Shown here piece by piece: positions 34,915 through 48,499 of a stretch of DNA of 64,000 nt. Origin of the DNA: Adiantum capillus-veneris (taxonomy: Eukaryota; Streptophyta; Polypodiopsida; Polypodiales; Pteridaceae); the NCBI GenBank assembly GCA_014529385.2, contig CM043971.1, positions 86,506,840 through 86,570,839 on the forward strand, written 5' to 3'. The position numbers and the translations under genes are program-made. How positions within the stretch are numbered: position 1 is the first letter of the stretch; each line of letters begins with the position of its first letter. The notes under the pieces were generated by a model. It was given only the letters and a program-made list of their open reading frames with translations, was not told the DNA's origin and searched no databases.

Positions 34915-35176
34915 CCAACAAGGAAGTCACAAGCCGTAGGTGGCCCGGCCATCGTCTCTCTCTATCTCCCTCATGGCCTACACGAAGCCGAAACACTCTC
35001 TCTCTCTCTCTCTCTTACACACACCCCTCTTGACCCTCAATGACCCCCCCCCCCCCCCCCCCACTTACTTGCCACCCTCGGCCAGGAGCGGACTCGAGCT
35101 CCCCCCCCCCCCCCCCCCCCTTCTCGGGCTCCCTCTGTGTTGAGCCCACAGCCGCATACGAACTCTCTTTCACTCT

Positions 35177-35213
<37 letters not shown>

Positions 35214-35671
35214 ATAGTCGGCCTTACCTTCTGGCCCACTATTCCCCCTCCCTCTTCCCCACCCCATTCACTCTCTCCCCTCCTCTTGTTTCCTAAGGTA
35301 CCATGCAACCCATACAGGGGATAATATTCCCTATCTCTCTCACCCACACACCCCCCTTACCCCACTTCAATGCCAACCCCCCCCCCCCCCCCTTCCCACG
35401 CCGTCTGCCTCTCGATAGACGGGCCCGAATACGCTCCCTCTCTCTCTGGCACTATGCACAGCCCGTGCAAGCCCAAGACACTCTCTCTCTCTTACACACT
35501 CTCTCTCTCTCTGCTCTCAGCCGCTCACGGCTCAAGCCTGAAGGCGCGCAAGATAAGGACCTCTCTCTCTCTCTCTTATCCACACACACCCCGCTCGGCT
35601 CACCCTCTCCTCCCTCACTAACTCAACTCACCACCTCACCCCATCTCCCTCTCTCTCTCCCCAGCCTACCC

Positions 35672-35745
<74 letters not shown>

Positions 35746-36850
35746 ACACACACACCCCCTTGCTATAACACACACACACACACCATCCTCCCCCCCCCCC
35801 CCCACTCATCCTTGCGTTCCCTGCAGGCAGGCCGCCAACAGAAGAGAAAAAAAAGAAAAAATATATATATCTATATCATTATATATATATATTATATAAA
35901 TATATAGATACATAATCTATATACCAACCGTTCCCACACACATTAGCCGACTCACACATATACACACACGCACACATATATGCACACTCACAACATAAAA
36001 AATATAAAAGAAACAACGAAGGACTCAACGACGTCGACGACCTCGACAAAAGAAGAAAGACAACAAAATCACGCAACACCGACAACAAAAAGAAAAAAAG
36101 CACCGAAGGCATGCCCCTACCGACCCCGAAAAGACGTACGCACTACACCGACGCATCGGCAAGCTTCCATTCATCGGCATCACACAACCACGACACCATT
36201 TCACGCAACCACGACACCATTTTCAGTAAAACGTAGGTTATTATCATCATTTTTCAGTTTTCACCCAAGCCTTGTAAATTTCCAATTTGTAATTTTCCTC
36301 TCTCTAGGTGATGGTCACAAAGGCCCACCTAGAAGTTTTCATTTTAAATAACTCCCAAGACAAAGCAAGGGTCAACCACACTGGGCCCACCACCTTGCTT
36401 TGTCTCCCCGATTAGCTTACCCTAATCAAACCGACATTACCCTAATCCAAGCAGCCAACACCTATAAAAGGGAACTGAGAGGCCACTATCCGGGGGGGGG
36501 GCAGTTCATGAGAGGTCAACACTTGGTAGAGTTTTAGTGGGAGGAATTGACACTATTGGCATCATGAGGAGGGGACTTGTGTGATGGTTTGCTTTGGAAA
36601 TTGCACCATGTGAAGGAAGCTATGTCTACCTCTCGACTCCAATGGTCGATGCACACACACATACACATTCTTGGTAGCAAGATTCATATCATCGAGTTGT
36701 CTTTAGAGAACGCACCAAATAGATTCACCATTTCTTCTCCCTATTTCTCTATTACCACAGAGTGTCACCTCGCCGGAAGGAAGGTCATTGTAAATATGGC
36801 AAGAAATAATTCTCCCTCACATCCACGAGGGTTTTCATCATTTGTCAAAG

Positions 36851-36885
<35 letters not shown>

Positions 36886-37041
36886 AGTTTGCGGTGTTCA
36901 CATCATCGTGGTCTGTGTCCTAGCCGCTCAAAGCTAGGTGGTGCCCCCTGTTCTCTTTACCGTGACCGGCGCGAGGCGTGCCATCGTCTCCCGGCATTTC
37001 AGAGGCTATCGGGGTTCGGGTATCACTTTGCTCCCGCGTCA
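34367..37041 (+). repeat. R3 5' LTR
   Basis: It starts TGATAGCCGATTTTTGG and ends GCTCCCGCGTCA. It is swollen by simple repeats: (CT)n at about 34853-34910 and 35668-35743, poly-C at 35044-35062 and 35101-35120, (CA)n at 35184-35208 and (TA)n near 35860-35905. A TATA box ctataaaag lies at 36462-36470. Long Ser-Leu frames across this region are artefacts of the CT tracts. Confidence 0.85.
36462..36470 (+). promoter_or_regulatory. TATA box in R3 5' LTR
   Basis: The sequence ctataaaag is preserved at 43193-43201 in the 3' LTR. A G-run follows about 25-30 bases downstream in both copies. Confidence 0.65.
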
Positions 37042-37042
37042 T

Positions 37043-37061
37043 TTGGTGCCCTCACTGAGGA
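37043..37061 (+). other. R3 primer-binding site candidate
   Basis: TTGGTGCCCTCACTGAGG follows the LTR end. It is the same type as the R2 and R4 sites and not initiator Met. Confidence 0.65.
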
Positions 37062-37116
37062 GGGCTTCTAAGAAACCTTTAGTTTACAATGCTGAAAGCA
37101 ACGCACCTCATCAATC

Positions 37117-37374
37117 ATGGACGAATGCCTGAAGGAATTTTCTAACTGGAGGACGAAAGAGGAGGAGACTAAGGAGGCACTAGCCACCTTCATTGAAGTA
37201 CTACTGCCAGGTTGTAGTGTCGTCAGTATTCAAGAGGTAAGCTCCCCATCTCGTGTTGCTCGTTCTAACCACAAATTGAGAGAATTAAGTGGGAGGTCTA
37301 TGAAGTGCTATCACTGTTGTCAACCAAAACACGCTGTCAATGAGTGCCAGCAACGAAGGCAGCGAAGGGGCTGA
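37117..37374 (+). CDS. R3 leader ORF with CCHC knuckle
   Basis: An 85-codon ORF soon after the primer site. Residues 1-60 are charged (MDECLKEFSNWRTKEEETKE). A regular CX2CX4HX4C zinc knuckle CYHCCQPKHAVNEC lies at 37306-37347, followed by QQRRQRRG. It looks like a nucleocapsid fragment, but it sits upstream of the main gag, which has its own knuckle. It could be a relic of another gag or a small RNA-binding protein; I cannot decide. Confidence 0.5.
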   Translation: MDECLKEFSNWRTKEEETKEALATFIEVLLPGCSVVSIQEVSSPSRVARSNHKLRELSGRSMKCYHCCQPKHAVNECQQRRQRRG

Positions 37375-38050
37375 AATTGTCTACATCGACATTCACCGCG
37401 AAGAAGTCATCCACATCAAAGGATGAAAGAAAACGTTAAGGCCTCTCTTCCCTAAGTAAACTGCAATCAAAGTTATAACCTTTACTCCAAAATGGCCTAA
37501 AGGGGCTGCTCAAGCCAAAGGTAAGGAAAGGTTAAGCCAGCCTGGAAAGACATGACCTTAAACGGAGAAGCATCTGGCCAAGAAAGTGCTTCAAGCTCAG
37601 AGAGTCGGGCCGTACCCAGCTTGCCAAAGAGGAAGTCATCTGAAGCTAAGCGGCGGAAGGTCACCTACCGTTTCACACGACGCATGTGAGTACTACTAGT
37701 CCACTTCAACAACCCTAAAATTGAAGTGGTAAGAAGGTTCCCATGCCCTAAGGAAGAGTGGTTTGGTTACTGATCTCTCTGTTTTTGAAGACGGGTAGAG
37801 GGTCTTCCTCCTTTCCCAGTACAACTTATCCTAAAGAATCTCTCCACCATGGGTGAAACCTAGTGGGCTGGAGACGAGTTGCAGCTGAATGGAGTGGAAT
37901 TCATGCAACACGCCGACTACGATAATTATCTGCAGTTGGCTGCTAGCCAAAAGGCTGGGAGTGGTCAGATGTGTCGCCATCACACCGTATGTTCTGAGCA
38001 ACAAAGGAAAGGTATAATAGTATAAGTAGGTACTCCACCCTCTGTGCATG
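37375..38050 (+). other. R3 leader stretch, no intact frame
   Basis: Between the knuckle ORF and the type 2 leader ORF I see only short frames, for example RRKVTYRFTRRM and VHFNNPKIEVVRRFP near 37640-37745, which may be decayed code. I found no type 1 leader ORF here. Confidence 0.4.
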
Positions 38051-38263
38051 ATGGAAAACGGGCCGACAGCATTCCCGCTTAGTTTCCTGCAGCATATGCA
38101 TGTGAATATCTATGTAGATAGGAAAATCTTCTAGCAACAGAAGATCGTGTACCTATTCGGTGCGGCGGTGCTAGGAGAAATCCTTATTTCCCCAAACCCT
38201 ATCATTCTCCCCATATTGAATTACCACCATTCCTTCAATGTTTCTATCTTTATCTTGTTTTAA
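38051..38263 (+). pseudogene. R3 leader ORF, type 2, one stop
   Basis: Plus-strand counterpart of the leader ORFs in R2, R4 and R5: MENGPTAF, VNIYVDRKIF, a TAG at codon 28, QQKIVYLFGAAVLGEILISP, then NPIILPILNYHHSFNVSIFI, LF and stop. The alignment to the R2 type 2 ORF is gap-free from MENGP/MDNGP apart from a small N-terminal difference. It lies 105 bases before the gag ATG, the same position as in R2 and R4. Confidence 0.6.
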
Positions 38264-38368
38264 TCTATCCACCCAACTCTGTAAAAAGCCGCTATGAGCT
38301 GCTACTGTTGTTAGTATAATATAAAAGAAAAGAAAGGAAAAAAGTTTGTAATTTCCTGAGTCACTACC

Positions 38369-39125
38369 ATGGCAAGTGTTTCTTTCCCCACGTTCAGTGG
38401 AAAGAAGGGAGAAGATCTCACCACCACCGACTTTCTGGATGATTTCAACATCGCTTGTGTGGTTTCCTACTGATGAAAGTAGAGGCCAAGTCTTGGTACA
38501 ATGCATTGCCCCAGGCTACCAAAAATTCATGTGATGTGTTACGTGCTACCTTTTAAAGCGGTTTGGTGGAGGCACAATCTCGGAGAAGCTATGGCAACTA
38601 CTAACGGAATTGAAGCAGGGAGGTCTGCTAGAGTATGCCACCTCTACAAGTCCAAGTTTGTGGACTTATGGGAGAGATGGGTTGCCTCACTGGAGGAAGG
38701 CAAAGGAGCACCTAATTTCTTGAAGAAGGATCATTTCATTGCTGGTCTGTGGTCGCCTCTTAGAGAGAAGGTGAAGGGAAGGTTTCCTGCAACATATGAG
38801 TTGGCAGTAGAAGTAGCCCGTCTTAAAGACAAGAAGCTGCACATGCAAGCAAGAAAAAATGAGTCAGAGGAAATAAGCACGATCCAACCAACCCAAGTGA
38901 CTGCAACAACCATTCATAGATCCCAACCACAAGAGGCATCAGACCAGCAGCAAGACCTGATGAGTCACATCACTACCCAACTAGAGAGTTTATCCATGCA
39001 TTTGGTGCAGCAAGGGCATGCACCTATTAGAAATCCAAAACAAGGAAGAGGACAATGAAGACAAAACCAAGAGTACCACTGCTACAATTGCGGGGAAGAC
39101 GGCCATTGTATTTACTACTTCCCAC
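38369..39125 (+). pseudogene. R3 gag, broken
   Basis: Gag related to that of R2 and R4. From the ATG at 38369: MASVSFPTFSGKKGEDLTTT and FLDDFNIACVV, a stop, KVEAKSWYNALPQATKN, then after frame changes HLYKSKFVDLWERW, NFLKKDHFIAGLWSPLREKVKG, FPATYELAVEVARLKDKK, and a knuckle CYNCGEDGHCIYY (39080-39121) whose last Cys is replaced by Phe. It lacks part of the N-terminal half seen in R4. With a damaged knuckle and several breaks it is non-functional. Confidence 0.7.
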
Positions 39126-39300
39126 ATCCAAGGAGAATGAATTTCAACAGAGGAGGGAGACATAATAGATCTCTCCGCCGAGGGCAAGACCACCGCCACC
39201 CACGCAACCAATCTCACCTGTTCGAATCCCACCACCAGCCGTGCAACCACAGCTAGACCCACCAGTTCAATTCCTACAGTCACCAATGCAACCACCGCCA

Positions 39301-40593
39301 CAATCACCACTTACACTCATCCTACGCCCACCACCAACTGGTACCGGCACACCAAGTATCATTGGTCTTGCAGAAGAGGTCAAGATGAAGATAATAGAAG
39401 GAGGATGAAGCAAAAAGTTTATTCAAAGGAGTGAAGCAGTGGAGCAAGAGGTTAAAGAATCAAAAGATGCTATCCCAATGGGGGAGGTAAGTCAGAAAAA
39501 TTGTGTTACAAATGTGAGTACATCTTTAACCCTGGATGAAATAGGCACCAAAGCGATCAATCAACAGCATTGGGCGGTAAGGGTAAGAAGGTGTAAAGTG
39601 GTAATCAGGCCTCGCCAGAGTAAGAGTAATGCATAGAGCATGGAAGATACAAGAGAAGAGGAAGACCATCTTGCTAGCAAGGCTTTGGAGAAGATGGACA
39701 ACATATCAAGCAAAGGGGAGGGCTCTGAAAACAGAAGCGTGCGCACCAGCATGGACCAAGGACGGTGTAGCAAGCTAAAGGAATCTTGCATCAAGGAAGT
39801 TTCACTAGAGGACCATAACAAGGAGATGAGCAAGACTGAAGGTTTGGAGTTGGATATTGCTCTAGAGGCTTGGCAACCAAGCTAGACTTTATTATGGAGT
39901 ATCATAGACTTAGAGATGGGTAATTCCTTTAGTCTACTAAAAGGTGTTATAAACTTGGAGATGGGTAATGCCTCTAGTTTATGTAAGGATGTTCAGAGTA
40001 AGTTTGATGATCAATATGTTGCCAAACTTTTAAGGATGTTCCAAACTCCTCCACAACACAACATTCTATTTGCATGGGATGCATCAGACCTATGGCTATG
40101 GCTAGCTGATATAACATAAAGAGATAATATCAGCACGGAGATAAGATTTAAGGAGCCATGGATAGACAAAAAGTTGATAGAATGCAAGAATGAAGGCCTC
40201 ATTCCCAATTTGGTGCAATTTTTTACAAACAGTGTATCCTCTCTATGAAGAAAGATAAGTGGGTTACGCTTGAATTTAAGCCTCAAGGTAGACGGCTTAC
40301 TATCAGCATTAGAAAAGACAGCTGACATGTTTGAGCAGACCCAAGAGAAGCACGATGTGCTTGCAGGTTTTCCCAGTCGCGACATTAAGCAAGGTTCTGA
40401 AGACAACTGGAGCTCACCACACCAACAAGGCGGCCATATATGGTGGATTCTTGGCACACTCTTGGGAATCATAATTTTCAGTTCTATCTTTGCAGGAGCC
40501 AAGATGCTCATTTTTCCTCTCGCTACTACTAGTGATTACAATTTGGTCCTATTTGGCATGCAAATTTTATTGTTCGGACACTACAGACAATGA
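39301..40593 (+). pseudogene. R3 third ORF with membrane segment
   Basis: A single frame runs from a proline-rich start (LRPPPTGTGTPS) to TAA/TGA at 40593, interrupted by stops near 39406, 39634, 39883, 40117 and 40246. In order: an acidic/basic stretch (TREEEDHLASKALEKMDN), a short internal repeat (LEMGNSFSLLKG / LEMGNASSLCKD, 39911-40000), a heptad-like stretch (LKVDGLLSALEKTADMFEQ), and a strongly hydrophobic segment IWWILGTLLGIIIFSSIFAG at about 40438-40497. It lies directly before the polypurine tract, where pol is absent. A coiled coil followed by a membrane span recalls env-like ORFs of some plant gypsy elements, but no homology is shown. Unrecognised. Confidence 0.45.
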
Positions 40594-40844
40594 TCCTATT
40601 TTTCACTTGGGTTCTAGAAGGACACTGGCACAAATTTATGAAGCCATGGGCTTCCCATTTAATCAACCGACACTATTCCAAGGAGAAAGCTATCACCGGG
40701 ACCCGTTGCAGATTCATGAATATCCCAAAAATCTCCCCAATGGCCAAATGGAATGGCTAGTTCTGAAGGCAGCTCGATATCGGCTCCTACAGCTCAGCTG
40801 AAGAAGAATCGGTGTCAGGGCTAGAGACATGAATGCCTCTAGCC
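40594..40844 (+). pseudogene. R3 frame between third ORF and polypurine tract
   Basis: After a frame change the code continues as TDNDPIFHLGSRRTLAQIYE, AMGFPFNQPTLFQGESYHRD and NGQMEWLVLKAARYRLLQLS, ending at 40801. It probably formed the C-terminal tail of the preceding ORF before a one-base shift. No family is recognised. Confidence 0.4.
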
Positions 40845-40860
40845 AAAAGGGGAGGGCTAA
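40845..40860 (+). other. R3 polypurine tract
   Basis: The sequence aaaaggggagggctaa lies directly before the LTR TG. R4 has the similar GGGGGGAGGGCTAA. Confidence 0.8.
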
Positions 40861-43773
<2,913 letters not shown>

Positions 43774-43777
43774 CTGC

Positions 43778-43964
43778 TTTTGATATCAAAACCACCGACA
43801 GTTTCTTACATAAGATTTTTTTTTAATCAAAAGCCTTTTCTATTAAAAAAAAAACAAAAGGGCAAAACGGTGATTATATTGGATTTCCACGTATAATAGC
43901 GTTTAATACATATAATGATTCCGATACAAGCATATAAATGCAATGCAACAGCTTATTGTATGTA
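43778..43964. other. Flank right of R3
   Basis: A/T-rich DNA with poly-T and poly-A runs between the R3 target site and the start of the integrase frame. It may hold the right edge of the block that interrupts element E. No terminal repeat was recognised. Confidence 0.35.
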
Positions 43965-45318
43965 TGAGTAGGAAATAGACTATGTGCTACCCATTCCTTT
44001 CGTGAGAAAGTTATGTATGAATCCCATGCTCCTCCCTATACGGGGCATAGAGGTATTCAACCTACTCTTCGAGGAGTAGAGACGTATTTCTATTGGCCTA
44101 CCATGAACGTGGACCTACAAAAGTATGTTTCAAAATGTGTAGTATTTGAAAATACCAAGTATGATAGAGGGAAGAAACCTAGATTACCCCAGCCATTGCC
44201 TATCCCAAATTCACCACATGAGAGAGTATATCCATGGATTTCATTTTTGGACTGCCCAAGTCTATCGATGGGAATATGGGAATATGGACAATAGTCGATA
44301 GGTTTAGCAAGCAAGCACACTTTATTCCTGTCAAAAAGACTATTAAGGCACACCAAATGGCAACTCTCTTCATATCTCAGATTTTCAAACACCATGGATT
44401 ACCAACATGGATCGTGTCAGATAGAGATCCTAGAATGACCAGTAATTTTTGGAAAGGTCTCATTTAAAATCTAGAAACAAGATTGAATTTCTCTTTGGCC
44501 TATCACCCACAAGCGGATGGCCAAAGTGAGATAGAAAATCTTAGGATACTCTCTTTACTAAATACTTATGTTACAGAAGTAGATCAACGCTCACAATGGG
44601 AAAAGTACTTACCTCTTGTAGAGTATGCCTAAAATAATATTGTACATACTTCTACAAGAAAAGCACATTTTGAGATCATTCAGGGAAGACCTAAAAGTCC
44701 CTTGCTACTCAAAGTACATGGGAAGATCTTCGCTACTACTGCTGAGTATAGCCGTCACCTACAAGAATCTTTTCAAAAGATTAAGGAGGCTATATCCATC
44801 TCTCAACAAAGGCAGAAAGATGTTTTTGACAAGCAAAGAAGGGCCTTAATGTTCAAAGAAAATGATTGTGTCTTACTTAAGTTTCCTAAGGCTCAATTGA
44901 GGCAAACGACGAGCAAAAATCCTACGGGCCATCAAAAGTATTATGCTAAGCTAGCAACTAGATACTATGGTTCTTTCCAAATCTTGAAGCCCATCAATGA
45001 GACGGAATACCAACTCCAGCTACCCAACCATTGGCTCATACACAATGCCTTTGATGTGAGCCTATTTAAGTCCTACAAAGGAGAGCCACCAAGTGAACCA
45101 ATTAATGAAGACCCTCCCAAAGTTGAAGATCAAGAAGAGGTGCTACAACCTGAAGCTATCCTTTGGCATGAAGACAAGGTACTACAACATGGTAAGATTA
45201 TCTGACGATATCTTATTAAGTTCAAAAATTATTCTTTTGAAGATGCTAGATGGATGCAAGGAATAGAGCTTAAGGATAGTATGAACCTTGTCACTGCTTA
45301 CAATGCTACATTAGAGTA
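43965..45318 (+). pseudogene. Element E integrase with chromodomain
   Basis: Ty3/gypsy chromovirus integrase. Zinc domain: YESHAPPYTGHRGIQPTLRG, YFYWPTMNVDLQKYVSKC (HHCC, with the last Cys followed by VVFEN, so the second Cys pair is damaged). Core: WISFLDCP and FIFGLPKSIDG in two frames, FSKQAHFIPVKKTIKAHQM, IVSDRDPRMTSNFW (second Asp), AYHPQADGQSEIENL (Glu). C-terminal: QQRQKDVFDKQRRALMFKEND, YYAKLATRYYGSFQILKPIN, WLIHNAFDVSLFKSYKG, and after a stop at 45203-45205 a chromodomain-like LIKFKNYSFEDARWMQG. Stops at 44465-44467 and 44631, and frame changes, make it inactive. Chromodomains guide integration to modified histones in this group. Confidence 0.8.
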
Positions 45319-45718
45319 AGCAAATGTACAAAATTATTTTAAATGAACCATGTGTTTGTATTATAAGACTAGTTCTCTTTTCAATTGTGCACAAATTTAA
45401 TTGTATGCATGCTTAGAATCATGTTTGTGATGACGACGTCTCTCAAACACCAAGAAGAATTTGTCACTCTACCACTCTACTTTTTTTGGGAGAACGAAAT
45501 GGACTAAGGAGTAGACATGCTTGTAGCAGCTACCTCTCCCAAGCACCAAATGGATTAGTCATCAATCTTGGAAAGATGTCGTAGGGTAAAAAGACATCCT
45601 CTACCCGCCGTAGGGTAAAAAGGGATCCTCTACCCGCTAGTTAAGATTGACTAATGACTAAGGATTTATCTCTTCTACCTCATAGTCGAGGATGACTATG
45701 ATTTCCAGAGAGAGGTAA
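45319..45718 (+). other. Element E 3' untranslated stretch and polypurine tract
   Basis: Non-coding sequence between the chromodomain and the LTR. It holds two 30-base units (cgtagggtaaaaag...ctacccgc) at about 45579-45637, each able to fold on its gggta/taccc arms, and ends in the purine tract ccagagagaggtaa (45705-45718). Confidence 0.6.
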
Positions 45719-46310
45719 TGTCATAAAATCTAATAGCTAACCAACCCAAATGATTTTCTCATATTAAACTGATCATTTAATGTGGGAGAATAAACGGGAA
45801 CACGGGTTAAGATATAGACATGTGATTATAGATCTATCTCAACACAGGGCCAATGGTAAAGGGGCCCAAATGGGAGATGGTCTATCAAAGAGCAAGGCTA
45901 ACTAATGGAGCATAAGACCTTAGAATTAGCTTCATTGAAGACCTCCAATACTTAATGTAAAAGTCCTTTGACCTTAGGTAAGCTAGGGCTATGCTTGAGT
46001 TGGGAACCCGGCCCAAGCTTAAGGTGCTTGAGGTGCTTGTTGTGCTTGATGACTAAGGTGCTTGAGGTACTTGATGATTGATATGCTTAAGGTTCTTGAG
46101 GTGCTAGGTGATTGGGATGCTTAAGGTGCTTGTCATGCTTGAGATGCTAGGGTTGTACTTGAGGTGGGAACCCAGCCCAAGCTTGAGGGGCTTCAGGGTC
46201 AAGCTTGTGGTGGGAACCGGGCCCAAGGTTAAGTGGGTTGAGGTGTACAAAAGTCAACACCATTCCCTACAAGGAGGGGGTGAGCCCTACAAGAGGGGAG
46301 ATGGGAGAGA

Positions 46311-46342
<32 letters not shown>

Positions 46343-46357
46343 AAGCATGCTTGGTAC
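45719..46357 (+). repeat. Element E 3' LTR, left part
   Basis: It begins TGTCATAAAATCTAAT after the purine tract and is interrupted at 46357 by R4. It matches E-5 (14902-15501), including the minisatellite at 46019-46140. The terminal GTAC (46354-46357) is the R4 target duplication. Confidence 0.8.
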
Positions 46358-47835
46358 TGAGGCGGTCCGGGGCAGGCAACAAGAGAGGCGACCTCTAAAC
46401 ACCCCTCAAGGCTCCCGTGCTGCTCAATTGGGGCTGGGGCAACCACAAGCACAACACAACAACAAACCCACAGCCAAACCCAAACAAGATAGGGGCACCA
46501 CCTAGTTATGGTATGCGAACTAGGACGCAAGAGAGATACTGGCACAACCAAGAAGATGCACCACACAACACACACAAGCAACCTCACACCAAGACACACA
46601 TGAAATGGACCAGAGAGAGCTAGAGCAAAGGGAAGAGAGAGAGGAAAGGATCTTGCGTAATACCTTATTTGTGACTAGCAAATGGAGATGGTTCGTTATG
46701 ATGCTATCCTAGAACTTGTACAAAACTCACTCAATGCTTAGTGATTGCTAAACATTGCCAAAACACACACACACTGTCTTAGGGTGTGGGAGACCTCTCA
46801 CCACAATACCCTCTTACAATGGACAAAAAAATGGCAATGAAAAACACACTAAAACACTTTCTAAAATCAAGATCAACCGATAAAAACTCAAAATACACAA
46901 GTCACCTTGCATTCACCAAACCGTATTGCACAAATGGAAGGACAAAGATTTGAACGTCGAATCACGCCTTTGATGCACCAAACCTCAATTTATCGATGAT
47001 GAAGGAGCATATACAATAGTGGTTTTGAGATTTATGGAACTCACGCTCTCTCACTTACAATGTGTAGCTTGAAGGCTTCTCTCACACCAAGAGTGAAGCT
47101 CACAAGTGGTTGCTACACCTAAGTCTCTCCTCACGCATAGAGCGTTGGGGTGCTATGTGAGATATTGGAGGTTGTTTTACAAGAAGGAGAGGGGTCTATT
47201 TATAGGTTGGAGACCCCTCATAAAGATTATTGGAAATCCTAATTTACAAGCTAACAAATCAGGATTATGATTTTTTTGAATATCAAAACATTGCGGGCCT
47301 TCTTTGTCCGCTTGAGTCATGGGTGTGGGCTCAAAAGAGAGCATTATTGATGGTAGATAAGGTGAAAGTAAGTAAGGAGAGAGAAAGAGAGAGAGAGAGA
47401 GAGTTTTACTATACACATGTCTTGAGGTGAGGTGTCCTTTATGGTTAGGTCAATGTTATTTTGTGTTAGTATGTTAGTCGTTAGTAATCACTAGAAAGTT
47501 AGTGTTACATTTACAATGGGTAGAGTGAGTTGATTTGATGAAGGAAGAGGGGTGAATTAAAAGAGAATCATTGAGATGGTGAAGCTCTGAAGAAGCTTGA
47601 ACTCACCCTTGTGTAGATTGTGGAAAAAATGACCGCTGTCGAGAAATTTGCGGTCTTGCCAGGAAAGCACCGGGCTTATGGCTGTGAGAGTTTGTGAGAG
47701 AACTCGACAAAACTATATGAAGGAGTTAAACCATAGATGCCATGAAGACTAGGGTTTGGAAAGAAGTACAATCAAAGAAGCCCACCCATTCTCTCTTGCA
47801 CTCACACGCACAAAGAAAGAACACAAAAGAAAATG

Positions 47836-48048
47836 TCAAAATAACACAAAGATGAAAACATCAAGGCTATGGTCATATTGTATCATGGGTAATATGAAAG
47901 GGTTAACAGATGAGTTAATGGCATTCAATCTTGGCTGGCCAAATAGGCTACGAATTGTTCTTTGGAATTGTAGTTTTGTGCTTACCATAATATATATATT
48001 TTGTCTAGTGATTGGGATTAATTGTGTGTACAAATCCTCTTGGTTCAT
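47836..48048 (-). CDS. R5 leader ORF, type 1
   Basis: A 70-codon intact ORF: MNQEDLYTQLIPITRQ, IMVSTKLQFQRTIRS, INSSVNPFILPMIQYDHSLD, VFIFVLF. It is the type 1 counterpart of R2 10847-11059. Its ATG overlaps the stop of the upstream type 2 ORF in an ATGA (48045-48048), suggesting coupled translation. The order (type 2 then type 1) is the reverse of R2 and R4. Confidence 0.6.
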   Translation of the reverse strand: MNQEDLYTQLIPITRQNIYIMVSTKLQFQRTIRSLFGQPRLNAINSSVNPFILPMIQYDHSLDVFIFVLF

Positions 48049-48263
48049 AGCAAGATAACTACGCTTACGTCAAAAGAAAATTTATAGTCTATGAGAGGTA
48101 GTATGATGGGATCCGGTGATAGAAGTATTTCATTGAGCCTTTCTGGGCCAAAGATAAACACTATACGTTGTTGAAAGTGTATTTTATGGCTAATCCATAC
48201 ATTAATTCTAATAGATCGTATAGAGTGAAAGCGATAGAAATTATCATCATGTGGGTTATTCAT
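48045..48263 (-). CDS. R5 leader ORF, type 2
   Basis: A 72-codon intact ORF: MNNPHDDNFYRFHSIRS, RINVWISHKIHFQQRIVFIF, GPERLNEILLSPDPIILPLI, FSFDVSVVILL. Type 2 family member, diverged from R2 and R4 copies yet without a stop. It terminates in the ATGA overlap with the type 1 ORF. Confidence 0.6.
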   Translation of the reverse strand: MNNPHDDNFYRFHSIRSIRINVWISHKIHFQQRIVFIFGPERLNEILLSPDPIILPLIDYKFSFDVSVVILL

Positions 48264-48459
48264 CTAGGATAGTATGTGAGAAATGTAGATATGAGAGAAG
48301 AGACGAGATAAGAAGTTTCGCTCCCAAGCCCTATTCTTGCCCGTAGGCAATAAGGATACTGCGGGGAGAGATGTACCTGTAGCAAGGAGAACCTAAAATT
48401 TGTAGAGAGGTTGAATTACTAAGAGTGAAAGAGTTAGATTTGGTTAAAGAGATGAGATT

Positions 48460-48499
<40 letters not shown>

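Noticed and set aside
34264-35746. Long frames rich in Ser-Leu or Arg-Glu repeats in the R3 5' LTR
   Set aside because: They are translations of (CT)n/(AG)n microsatellites inside an LTR, open on both strands, with no domain.
46108-46623. Frames overlapping the E LTR and the R4 LTR end
   Set aside because: They cross the GTAC junction and LTR sequence. The same frames recur at 56996-57202 only because the LTRs are copies.
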